This document shows, piece by piece, positions 63,101 through 64,000 of a stretch of 64,000 nucleotides of DNA. Below the pieces are notes generated by a model. That model made no database searches. It saw only the letters and a program-made list of their open reading frames with translations, and had not been told where the DNA came from. The stretch is from NCBI RefSeq assembly GCF_958295425.1, contig NC_081142.1, positions 24,898,469-24,962,468 of the forward strand, in the 5' to 3' direction. The first letter of the stretch is position 1. Every line of letters starts with the position of its first letter. Source of the stretch: Solea solea. Taxonomy: Eukaryota; Chordata; Actinopteri; Pleuronectiformes; Soleidae. The translations under genes were made by a program, and so were the position numbers.

Positions 63101-63725
63101 GAGGCACCTTACAAACGGCCTCATAGTCAGAATCTGCTACACGGAGCATCGCACAACCTCTGCAACGCCTCTGCTTCTGGCCAGACAGGGAGTCTCCACC
63201 TGTGCAGTGGTGGAGATGGTGGTGCTGGTTGTCCAGGAGAGAGTCTTCGTCTTTATCAGCCCATGACTCAAACACGGAAAAAGCTAGATCATCCTGGATC
63301 ATATCAGAATATCTTGCATCCTGGAGGGCTGATAAATCAACCACAGGTGAGTCTTCAGACTCCACCTGAGTCACAGCGACCCCCACTCCAGGCCCAGCCA
63401 GAGATACATCCCCACCCACTACGTTGTTCTTCCAGTACAGTCCTCCAATGCACTGCCTCAGTCGATCTTTCTCCAGCAGCAACTTGTGGAGCCGCTCCAG
63501 AGACAGGACCTCTACTCGGGCTATCACTGTGTCGAAGCGGTACATGCGGTCCAGCATGAAGGTGCACTTGGAGCAGGCAAACTCCCCGCGGCCGTCCCGA
63601 GTCAATTCACAGCCCAGAGCGTGGGAAAGCAGCACCTGCAAGTTGAGCTTGGCCGTTGGGTGGAAAATCCATCGGCGTTGGTTGCCACAGAGCTCACGAG
63701 CACAGATCCTGCACACCTCCTTCAT
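31248..63725 (-). CDS. pde4dip: Myomegalin (phosphodiesterase 4D interacting protein), 33 coding exons
   Basis: A large coiled-coil scaffold of centrosome and cis-Golgi that in mammals anchors PDE4D/PKA, AKAP9, EB1 and gamma-tubulin complexes; a paralogue of CDK5RAP2. All exons were joined by GT-AG sites with matching phases and give 2157 residues (mammalian long forms are about 2350). The N-terminus has CxxC at 5-8 and 51-54, then RRCRGCAMLRVADSDYEAVC and a SKLP element (possible EB1-binding SxLP). Coiled coils span about 415-1000. An NBPF-homologous region is at about 1400-1478 and an Olduvai-type module at about 1494-1550. More coiled coil follows at 1793-1974, a CM2-like GHIDDFNALQQQILEG near 1990, MFWRAALP near 2063 and a conserved tail. 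The start at 63725 (MKEVCRIC) matches mammals; an in-frame ATG at 63743 would add 6 residues. The gamma-tubulin-binding CM1 exons of the other isoform are not in this window and would lie beyond 64 kb. Confidence 0.95.
31305..32611 (-). other. pde4dip: pde4dip intron 32
   Basis: 1.3-kb intron. It holds a purine-rich plus-strand tract at 32328-32480 that contains a four-run G-triplet motif (32446-32469). Otherwise no feature. Confidence 0.8.
32446..32469 (+). other. G-quadruplex motif in intron 32
   Basis: Four GGG runs at 32446-32448, 32453-32455, 32460-32462 and 32467-32469, each separated by AGGA. The motif is on the plus strand, so it lies in the template of pde4dip and the transcript has the C-rich complement. 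Confidence 0.75.
32612..32658 (-). CDS. pde4dip: pde4dip exon 32
   Basis: 47-bp exon, residues 2124-2139. With the split Leu it reads LSRTRDVLRKAKTNLQ, matching mammalian LTRTHDVLKKARTNLE. The acceptor is directly preceded by a (GT)n tract in transcript sense; the donor is CAG/GTGAGC. Confidence 0.93.
32662..32687. repeat. (AC)n microsatellite at the exon 32 acceptor
   Basis: In transcript sense this is (TG)n ending a few bases before the acceptor AG. Confidence 0.95.
32768..32906 (-). CDS. pde4dip: pde4dip exon 31
   Basis: 139 bp, residues 2078-2124. It starts DQSLTEEVASLRLRLSEQEQ and ends SNRTKDSMEHFIVSQ, matching the mammalian stretch that ends KESMEQFIVSQ. The donor is CAAC/GTGAGT, phase 1. 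Confidence 0.95.
33715..33965 (+). repeat. Dispersed fish repeat (family of 291-415) with internal array
   Basis: 'ctgtgtggagtttgcatgtt', 'ttcctcccacagtgcaaaaa' and 'ctgggattggcaccagcag' are family hallmarks. Its middle has been expanded into a short tandem array, listed separately. Confidence 0.75.
33779..33866 (+). repeat. 24-bp tandem repeat, four copies
   Basis: Unit 'gtgtgtgcacaggttctctc' plus cccc, starting at 33779, 33803, 33827 and 33851, the last incomplete. The units look identical. Contiguous with no spacers, so not a CRISPR array. Confidence 0.95.
34083..34208 (-). CDS. pde4dip: pde4dip exon 30 (MFWRAALP exon)
   Basis: 42 codons, phase 0 at both ends, residues 2036-2077. It contains ILEEVDSLLQMFWRAALP, the best-conserved C-terminal signature of myomegalin (mammals LEESASLLTMFWRAALPS). 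The acceptor is tgtcgcag, the donor GAG/GTCAGG. Confidence 0.96.
34311..34495 (-). CDS. pde4dip: pde4dip exon 29 (CM2-like)
   Basis: 185 bp, residues 1974-2035. It holds HHGCHAVGHIDDFNALQQQI, matching mammalian KHGRHVIGHIDDYSALRQQI. This region resembles the CM2 motif of centrosomin/CDK5RAP2, which mediates Golgi/centrosome targeting; that role is inferred for this fish protein. The acceptor has a long pyrimidine tract ending cctccctgcag. Confidence 0.95.
34830..34965 (+). repeat. Dispersed fish repeat (tcgccacagcagatcatctgc type)
   Basis: 'gtgtcgccacagcagatcat' and 'cctcttctgttacaccaact' followed by 'gtcctcatg' match a very common fish repeat. The plus-strand open frame over it is not a gene. 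Confidence 0.6.
35802..36213 (+). mobile_element. 5'-truncated L1/Tx1-like LINE with poly(A) tail and target duplication
   Basis: The plus strand encodes the C-terminal end of an L1/Tx1-type ORF2: LFKILSLAAKKAITRSWLK, then PGLSHWLDIAEEIRSMEQMT and WTKWHLYAR with stop at about 36111. A 3' UTR follows, AATAAA at 36175-36180 and an A-tail. A 15-bp direct repeat, aaaactgtttgttac, flanks the insert at 35802-35816 and 36199-36213. This is a textbook target-primed insertion, antisense to pde4dip. The intact duplication and open frame suggest it is young. Only the last 95 or so codons remain. Confidence 0.92.
36688..36791 (-). CDS. pde4dip: pde4dip exon 28
   Basis: 104 bp, residues 1939-1974. With the split Arg it reads RLQQQLSENHSLVHSLQCQL, then HTRRREGGVTTSTHL. 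Matches the coiled-coil stretch before the CM2-like exon. Donor TTGG/GTGAGA, phase 1. Confidence 0.9.
36899..36932. repeat. (CA)n microsatellite at the exon 27 donor
   Basis: In transcript sense the donor itself starts the (GT)n tract: ACAG/GTGTGTGTGT. The dinucleotide run begins at the splice site. Confidence 0.95.
36933..37122 (-). CDS. pde4dip: pde4dip exon 27
   Basis: 190 bp, residues 1876-1939. It reads GGKEVDQLKEAVLQEQSRLK and continues as a charged coiled coil to SSKETINR. The donor is GTGTGT inside the microsatellite, phase 2. Confidence 0.93.
37242..37361 (-). CDS. pde4dip: pde4dip exon 26
   Basis: 120 bp, residues 1836-1876. GAPTNIYIQGLDSVGQLSSE and IRLLKEENVRLQEQL match mammalian STSNFYSQGLESIPQL and NRVLREDNRRLQAQL. 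Phase 1 at both ends. Confidence 0.95.
37490..37680 (-). repeat. SINE-like dispersed repeat
   Basis: On the minus strand: 'cgggcagcccatggacaaac', 'ggcttgtaaccggagggttg' and 'ccagttggagcaaggtaccc'. The 'gtaaccggagggttgccagtt' text resembles tRNA-derived SINE heads common in fish (a B-box-like region). It ends in a 'gaagggta' phrase typical of the tail. Confidence 0.5.
38264..38329. repeat. (TA)n followed by (GA)n microsatellite
   Basis: A TA run of about 40 bp then about 22 bp of GA. Confidence 0.92.
38639..38770 (-). CDS. pde4dip: pde4dip exon 25
   Basis: 132 bp, residues 1792-1836. It reads GSDLMKEHLREVRTLRQRLE then DSIQTNDRLRQQLEDRL, almost identical to mammalian ADLLEEHLGEIRNLRQRLE / ESICINDRLREQLEHRL. 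Phase 1 at both ends. Confidence 0.97.
38771..39254 (-). other. pde4dip: pde4dip intron 24
   Basis: 0.48-kb intron with no recognised feature. Confidence 0.85.
39255..39524 (-). CDS. pde4dip: pde4dip exon 24
   Basis: 270 bp, residues 1702-1792. A Pro/Ser/Phe-rich linker (FSTPQSKPLHGFPFTHQQSD) then SALWDKTYGLRP and GADLSSGSSGYQSGTSHTG, which matches mammalian GDLSSGSSVYQLNSKPTG. Probably disordered. Phase 1 at both ends. Confidence 0.95.
39525..40590 (-). other. pde4dip: pde4dip intron 23
   Basis: 1.07 kb. It contains a (TGTGTC)n run at 39870-39899, a short CA run at about 40266-40290 and a (GACCA)n run at about 40499-40531. No exon. Confidence 0.85.
40591..40782 (-). CDS. pde4dip: pde4dip exon 23
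   Basis: 192 bp, residues 1638-1702. A proline-rich start (APASVFTSAPSFPPPSSTAQ) and then GFSLAEVQQELQMLQRQLGD, matching mammalian VSLAEAQQELQMLQKQLGE. The frame stays open past the donor, but GACA/GTGAGA gives the phase 1 end needed by exon 24. Confidence 0.95.
40885..41040 (-). CDS. pde4dip: pde4dip exon 22
   Basis: 156 bp, residues 1586-1638. A Ser/His/Pro-rich stretch, DCHSHHSSTTSHHHPSAPPS through MKSKT. Low complexity, as in the mammalian counterpart. The donor ACAG/GTAGAG was chosen over the nearby AGA/GTAAGA because only it gives the phase exon 23 requires. Confidence 0.88.
41324..41598 (-). CDS. pde4dip: pde4dip exon 21 (Olduvai-type module)
   Basis: 275 bp, residues 1494-1586. It reads RLSKELQQKDKVIESLRATL, a His run (HQHHHHHRPPS), then CSSHALSDVTDQSDRISYVS. 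It matches mammalian RLSRELQEKEKVIEVLQAKL and SSSHALSDSHRS, the ancestral Olduvai/DUF1220-like segment of myomegalin that was amplified in primate NBPF genes. The acceptor phase 2 accepts either exon 20 or the alternative exon at 43288-43460. A (TG)n tract in transcript sense sits just upstream of the acceptor. Confidence 0.96.
41612..41630. repeat. (AC)n microsatellite near the exon 21 acceptor
   Basis: A short (TG)n run in transcript sense, about 14 bases upstream of the exon. Confidence 0.9.
41788..41860 (+). repeat. tRNA-like (tRNA-Gly-like) SINE head
   Basis: 'gtggttcagtggtggagc' resembles the A-box region of tRNA-Gly and 'gggttcaattcct' is a good B box about 40 bp downstream. The arms do not fold into a clean cloverleaf, so this is a SINE head or tRNA pseudogene, not a functional tRNA. 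Confidence 0.5.
42255..42330 (-). repeat. Dispersed fish repeat fragment (family of 291-415)
   Basis: 'gacagacaaccattccctct' and 'caatttagagtgtcctgtca' mark a short reverse-oriented piece. Confidence 0.6.
42468..42552. repeat. Two (CA)n microsatellites
   Basis: CA runs at about 42469-42492 and 42527-42552, separated by 35 bp of unrelated sequence. Confidence 0.93.
43288..43460 (-). CDS. pde4dip: Probable internal alternative first exon of pde4dip
   Basis: A minus-strand frame opens with ATG at 43460 (MRL) or 43451 (MAPLWKSMLSKSSPLYRDSL). It continues FSFSLWEWKAQERELLLLKK and HSDRERRALLTQLN, and ends CAA/GTAAGT, a near-consensus donor in phase 2. Exon 21 has a phase 2 acceptor, so splicing gives TQLNKLSKELQQKDK in frame. 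The bias to Leu/Arg/Glu looks coding. There is no usable acceptor of the right phase upstream, so it is a first exon rather than a cassette. It would make a short isoform of about 720 residues beginning at the Olduvai-type module and lacking the N-terminal half. I infer this from frame and splice signals only. Confidence 0.7.
43461..44520 (-). promoter_or_regulatory. pde4dip: Possible internal promoter region of pde4dip
   Basis: The DNA 5' of the alternative first exon is relatively GC-rich near 43440-43560 (ctgcgtccgctgcccgggcc on the plus strand). It holds a CAG/GTGAGA donor-like site at about 43496, so a 5' UTR exon could precede the coding exon. A (CAG)8 run lies at 44017-44042. No TATA element stands out. 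Confidence 0.3.
44017..44042. repeat. (CAG)n trinucleotide repeat
   Basis: About eight CAG units, non-coding. Confidence 0.9.
44527..44568. repeat. (TC)n microsatellite
   Basis: About 40 bp of TC with one interruption. Confidence 0.93.
45149..45190. repeat. (CAG)n trinucleotide repeat
   Basis: About 14 pure CAG units in intron 20; CTG in transcript sense. Confidence 0.95.
45508..45533. repeat. (CA)n microsatellite
   Basis: About 25 bp of CA repeat. Confidence 0.93.
45800..46215 (-). repeat. Dispersed fish repeat (gaggaagattgttccacatc type)
   Basis: 'gaggaagattgttccacatc', 'aaaagctctgtcccctgtga', 'gggcgaggccatttaaggat' and 'actggcagccagtggagtga' are phrases of a widespread fish repeat with a 'ggccattta..' and 'agccagtg..' core. 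Class not assigned. Confidence 0.6.
46980..46999. repeat. (GT)n microsatellite
   Basis: About 20 bp of GT repeat. Confidence 0.9.
47445..47640 (-). repeat. Dispersed fish repeat (family of 291-415)
   Basis: 'aaccaccttatccaggaagg', 'ggactgcgggaggaaactgc' and 'gcaacagtgctagccaccac' are family hallmarks in reverse orientation. Confidence 0.75.
48835..49085 (+). repeat. Dispersed fish repeat, gggccacgcagtggagtagc end
   Basis: 'gggccacgcagtggagtagc', 'agctagcactgtagtcttgc' and 'gcagaaagatcagggttcac' are the diverged plus-orientation terminus of the same broad repeat family, with a tRNA-like 'gggttcac' box. Confidence 0.55.
49740..49960. promoter_or_regulatory. Candidate conserved non-coding element beside exon 20
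   Basis: Non-repetitive, balanced sequence with gacattaattaaccag, actcattattgagcc and atgtgattattctgccc, in the intron right after exon 20. It is non-coding. Conservation is not tested; the call rests on texture and motif density. Confidence 0.25.
50032..50080 (-). CDS. pde4dip: pde4dip exon 20 (49-bp small exon)
   Basis: Reads, with split ends, R DHPEDPDEKTELLAI R, residues 1478-1494, matching mammalian KDHKSEKDQAGLEPLALR. Acceptor cctcag, donor CCG/GTCAGT. Phase 1 in and phase 2 out fit both neighbours. Confidence 0.93.
50178..50413 (-). CDS. pde4dip: pde4dip exon 19 (NBPF-homologous segment)
   Basis: 236 bp, residues 1399-1478. KFDTLIQAQARELSHLRQRL, REGRSVCNILTQHL and NDIDYYMGQSFREQLSQSSS are nearly identical to mammalian myomegalin. 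This is also the stretch from which the N-terminal coiled coil of primate NBPF proteins derives. Confidence 0.98.
50524..51004 (-). CDS. pde4dip: pde4dip exon 18
   Basis: 481 bp, residues 1239-1399, the largest internal exon. It reads LVEDLRSQLSRSQGVIRGLQ, LASLSTCSDYGNSTTPRKV, EDDEGWQSSDGGLLASP and LQELVSRVDALENQL, matching mammalian SLSVTSDYSSSLERPRKL and DEDEGWLSDG in the same order. Donor CCAGG/GTGAGT, phase 2. Confidence 0.97.
51337..51462 (-). CDS. pde4dip: pde4dip exon 17
   Basis: 126 bp, residues 1197-1239. It holds SKLIQVDLQDPGYETCGRSE and NEAEREDTSSP, almost identical to mammalian SKQIQVDLQDLGYETCGRSE. Phase 1 at both ends; acceptor tgtgcag, donor CCAG/GTCAGT. Confidence 0.98.
51603..51705 (-). 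CDS. pde4dip: pde4dip exon 16
   Basis: 103 bp, residues 1163-1197. AAERDSESASHGRLQQKSTE and LKERLTVQAQTEQL align with the mammalian RYQDLQEKLLLSEATVFAQA coiled coil. Donor CTCA/GTGAGT, phase 1. Confidence 0.9.
51881..52154 (-). CDS. pde4dip: pde4dip exon 15
   Basis: 274 bp, residues 1071-1162. It starts RKALFSLQAEKEELKRQLTE, matching mammalian RNTMLSLCLENAELKEQMGE. An acidic stretch (EKEEELDVTIEGSEMWEAWD) and SSQ end follow. The mammalian gene continues with about 100 residues (LKNAHNIINLLKEQL region) that are not evident here. Confidence 0.92.
52514..52680 (-). CDS. pde4dip: pde4dip exon 14 (acceptor uncertain)
   Basis: The 3' part is certain: LVEQKRAVERELNELKLQLE then KSGFSSLSQM matches mammalian KRKAEEELKELKAQIE and AGFSSVSHI. 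Two in-frame phase 0 acceptors are possible: ctgaacag at 52681, giving 167 bp and 11 extra residues, or gcacag at 52648, giving 134 bp. I list the longer because it has the better pyrimidine and branch context. Confidence 0.8.
52772..52824 (-). CDS. pde4dip: pde4dip exon 13 (53-bp small exon)
   Basis: With the split Glu it reads EPSSEDEAYDDLSLTDTK, residues 998-1015, an acidic segment like mammalian DDTEDTSTEFTDSIEEE. Acceptor gtttgtttag, donor AAG/GTAAGA. The phases fit exon 12 and exon 14. Confidence 0.85.
53330..53660. repeat. Dispersed fish repeat fragments (family of 291-415)
   Basis: 'gtccggtgggattggctcca' at about 53431 is in plus orientation and 'ggactgtgggaggaacctgg' at about 53599 in reverse, so two fragments lie head to head. 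Confidence 0.65.
54290..55460. mobile_element. Diverged TTAA-type MITE with another element nested in it
   Basis: Starts TTAAAGGTCCAATATGCAGC, nearly the same as the left end of the element at 30447. A decayed right end 'tgcatattgcatattagacc' occurs at about 55436-55455. The extra length is partly explained by the foldback element at 54543-54877. The right boundary is uncertain. Confidence 0.5.
54543..54877. mobile_element. Foldback MITE with long inverted arms
   Basis: The left arm (54543-54650) runs from atttagctttgt via ccctgagtcgagaaatgtct to gtgacacttggtcc. The right arm (54767-54877) is its inverted copy: ggaccaagtgtcac, agatatttctcgactcaggg, caaagctaaata. Arms are about 110 bp and imperfect, with a loop of about 115 bp. 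A non-autonomous DNA element. Confidence 0.8.
55625..55735. repeat. AT-rich (TA)n/(TATG)n microsatellite
   Basis: Imperfect tatata/catatat runs over about 110 bp. Confidence 0.9.
56256..56427 (-). CDS. pde4dip: pde4dip exon 12
   Basis: 172 bp, residues 941-998. DFQRQLVDPSDLPLVERLTQ and EVQELRESL match mammalian DLQMQLVDPEDIPAMERLTQ and EVLLLREKV. The donor GGAG/GTGGGC is chosen because it yields the phase 1 join (split Glu) to exon 13. The frame otherwise runs on to a stop near 56221, so a truncated read-through isoform is conceivable. Confidence 0.9.
56605..56859 (-). CDS. pde4dip: pde4dip exon 11
   Basis: 85 codons, phase 0 at both ends, residues 856-940. ACGKQLGEVMTEQTSRIQEL to LDSLSRKLQVKDVVIR, coiled coil. 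It ends like mammalian ADMESLTRNIQIKEDLIK. It is shorter than the mammalian region, which carries an extra Ser-rich insert. Confidence 0.95.
56930..57124 (-). CDS. pde4dip: pde4dip exon 10
   Basis: 65 codons, phase 0, residues 791-855. It contains RLQLKDRLFQEVLADRTRQA, then QEHQDQVQSLLTALSSRDQY, matching mammalian RLQRKERMLQDLLSDRNKQV and LEHEMEIQGLLQSVSTREQE. Confidence 0.97.
57290..57469 (-). CDS. pde4dip: pde4dip exon 9
   Basis: 60 codons, phase 0, residues 731-790. SLELLLRGKAAELEQMSDAW and RERDTIIGQLQEALHTSTQE match mammalian SMESLLRAKGLEVEQLSTTC and KEQESIIQQLQTSLHDRNKE. The acceptor is preceded by (GT)n in transcript sense. Confidence 0.97.
57475..57497. repeat. (AC)n microsatellite at the exon 9 acceptor
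   Basis: (GT)n in transcript sense, ending six bases before the acceptor AG. Confidence 0.93.
57558..57695 (-). CDS. pde4dip: pde4dip exon 8
   Basis: 46 codons, phase 0, residues 685-730. RAVDEKFLCVEEKEEEARRL, QLLLREKERDLERQRCVLLN and NEETIT match mammalian RAIDEKFSALEEKEKELRQL and ERDHDLERLRDVLSSNEATM. Confidence 0.98.
57696..58405 (-). other. pde4dip: pde4dip intron 7
   Basis: 0.7 kb. It contains a copy of the 'gccaataactgataccgata' dispersed repeat at about 57830-58110. No exon. Confidence 0.85.
58406..58504 (-). CDS. pde4dip: pde4dip exon 7
   Basis: 33 codons, phase 0, residues 652-684: DYDELLEEQQREKRDFLLQK then LHQRIRERDRALE, matching mammalian LLEKLRQRIHDKAVALE. Acceptor gttcatcag, donor GAG/GTGAGT. 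Confidence 0.95.
58635..58793 (-). CDS. pde4dip: pde4dip exon 6
   Basis: 53 codons, phase 0, residues 599-651. ELQLALEKARLVLQEKEEQL to LRTSLQTKEQLLE, highly charged coiled coil matching mammalian ELRKALQQLQEELQNKSQQL and LNHSLSHKEQLLQ. Confidence 0.96.
58867..59076 (-). CDS. pde4dip: pde4dip exon 5
   Basis: 70 codons, phase 0, residues 529-598. SELLALQVSLFQAQLELQAQ and RRETEKHNQ match mammalian VALLDLQSALFCSQLEIQKL and ASWKHNQ. Confidence 0.96.
59206..59289 (-). CDS. pde4dip: pde4dip exon 4
   Basis: 28 codons, phase 0, residues 501-528: AADLHRVIGEQNTMLCSLKE then LTNLQQLQ, matching mammalian TEELYQVIEGQNDTMAKLRE. The acceptor follows a (GT)n tract directly. Confidence 0.95.
59291..59320. repeat. 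(AC)n microsatellite at the exon 4 acceptor
   Basis: In transcript sense (GT)n runs into the acceptor itself: gtgtgtgtag/GCT. Confidence 0.94.
59819..59938 (-). CDS. pde4dip: pde4dip exon 3
   Basis: 40 codons, phase 0, residues 461-500: KLQERLSDMELELRLAQDEA, QQQERNIQNISDIASSKEAE, matching mammalian ILQEKLNEMSYELKCAQESS and QKQDGTIQNLKETLKSRERE. The acceptor gtgtgtag follows a (GT)n tract. Confidence 0.97.
59939..59960. repeat. (AC)n microsatellite at the exon 3 acceptor
   Basis: In transcript sense (GT)n runs into the acceptor AG. Confidence 0.92.
60103..60139. repeat. (GT)n microsatellite just after the exon 2 donor
   Basis: In transcript sense (CA)n starting five bases inside the intron after GTATT. 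Confidence 0.94.
60145..60282 (-). CDS. pde4dip: pde4dip exon 2
   Basis: 46 codons, phase 0, residues 415-460: RLIYEQTGQLGHDESTAGQC, MGNLQKAQQQVHSLQAKIRE, SDSRNQ, aligning with mammalian ITQQSVSDSHLAELQEKIQQ. It starts the coiled coil shared by all long isoforms. Acceptor gttttacag, donor CAG/GTATTC. Confidence 0.93.
60283..62483 (-). other. pde4dip: pde4dip intron 1 (of the EB-type isoform)
   Basis: 2.2 kb. It contains dispersed repeat text (60650-60790 and 61370-61640, 'ggatattggactttttgcca') and otherwise unique AT-rich DNA. The exons that encode the N-terminal CM1 region of the other isoform are not seen here. Confidence 0.8.
61370..61640 (+). repeat. Dispersed repeat with ggatattggactttttgcc core
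   Basis: 'gatgcaggatattggacttt' and 'ttgggctgatacccgatacc' match the copies at 2820-3070 and 57830-58110. Confidence 0.6.
62484..63725 (-). CDS. pde4dip: pde4dip exon 1 (EB-type N-terminal exon)
   Basis: 414 codons encoding the isoform-specific N-terminus. MKEVCRICARELCGNQRRWI, then GEFACSKCTFMLDRMYRFDT and ARVEVLSLERLHKLLLEKDR closely match mammalian MKEICRICARELCGNQRRWI and its following text. The paired CxxC motifs resemble a zinc-associated domain. RRCRGCAMLRVADSDYEAVC near residue 190 is also conserved. A Ser/Thr-rich middle is probably disordered; RGSKLPVLVK near residue 347 may be an SxLP EB1-binding element. The donor is TTTCAGCAG/GTAGTT. The start may be 63743 instead, and a 5' UTR intron cannot be excluded. 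Confidence 0.96.
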
Positions 63726-63743
63726 CTTCACCACATCCAGCAT

Positions 63744-64000
63744 CACAAAAGAGTCAAGTCAGAAAGATGTGAGGGTTTCTTTAGGTCGTGCAGAGTAATT
63801 GTAAAGGTTCAGTGGGCCATTATAGCCTTTTAGTATAACGTAAAACTAGTGATCTAAAAGAGAGAGAACACTCCTGGCACCTCCTCTGGACTATGTTTAT
63901 AGCCTCACAACTAAATCTGTGGCATCACCAGCACTTACTCTGCACACAGGTGGAAAGAATGCTACTCCAGTATCAGCAACAACTGCCTACACTGCAAAGA
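63744..64000 (-). promoter_or_regulatory. pde4dip: 5' UTR or promoter-proximal DNA of the EB-type pde4dip isoform
   Basis: No further coding frame. No TATA box or CpG block is evident in the 257 bases available. Confidence 0.3.

Noticed and set aside
63077..63833. Plus-strand frames of 115-160 codons opposite pde4dip exon 1
   Set aside because: Shadows of the strongly conserved minus-strand exon.

Overview
The window is vertebrate nuclear DNA, most likely from a ray-finned (teleost) fish. It has multi-exon coiled-coil coding DNA with compact GT-AG introns. Long CA/TG, AT and CAG microsatellites are frequent. The transposon mix is typical of fish: L2-like and L1/Tx1-like LINE tails, piggyBac and Tc1/mariner remnants, terminal-inverted-repeat MITEs, and several dispersed fish repeats. 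There are no operons, CRISPR arrays or phage genes.

The right half (about 28.9-63.75 kb) is one gene read on the minus strand: pde4dip (myomegalin), a large centrosome/Golgi coiled-coil scaffold and a relative of CDK5RAP2. I resolved 33 coding exons base by base. Their junction phases agree throughout and the joined frame is 2157 codons plus a stop. The first exon (63725-62484) encodes the cysteine-containing N-terminus of the EB-type myomegalin isoform. Exons 2-12 are the N-terminal coiled coil. Exons 17-21 hold the segment homologous to NBPF and an ancestral Olduvai-type module. Exons 24-28 are the C-terminal coiled coils. Exon 29 is CM2-like, exon 30 carries MFWRAALP and exons 31-33 form the conserved C-terminus. 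A further ORF at 43460-43288 ends in a donor whose phase fits exon 21, so it looks like an internal alternative first exon giving a short C-terminal isoform. A poly(A) signal candidate lies at 28938-28943.

The middle (about 26.0-27.0 kb) is a CpG-rich block that contains a short open exon on the minus strand (26180-26103) with strong start context and a strong donor. It looks like the promoter and first coding exon of an unidentified gene that would continue to the left.

The left part (1-26 kb) has no coding exon I can support. It holds microsatellites, dispersed repeats, an L2-like LINE 3' end (13.1-13.5 kb), a broken piggyBac transposase (20.4-20.8 kb), a broken Tc1/mariner transposase (25.1-25.3 kb), a 36-bp perfect palindrome (18.03 kb) and several non-repetitive AT-rich blocks that resemble conserved non-coding elements. 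It may be a long first intron of the gene that starts at 26.2 kb, or intergenic DNA.
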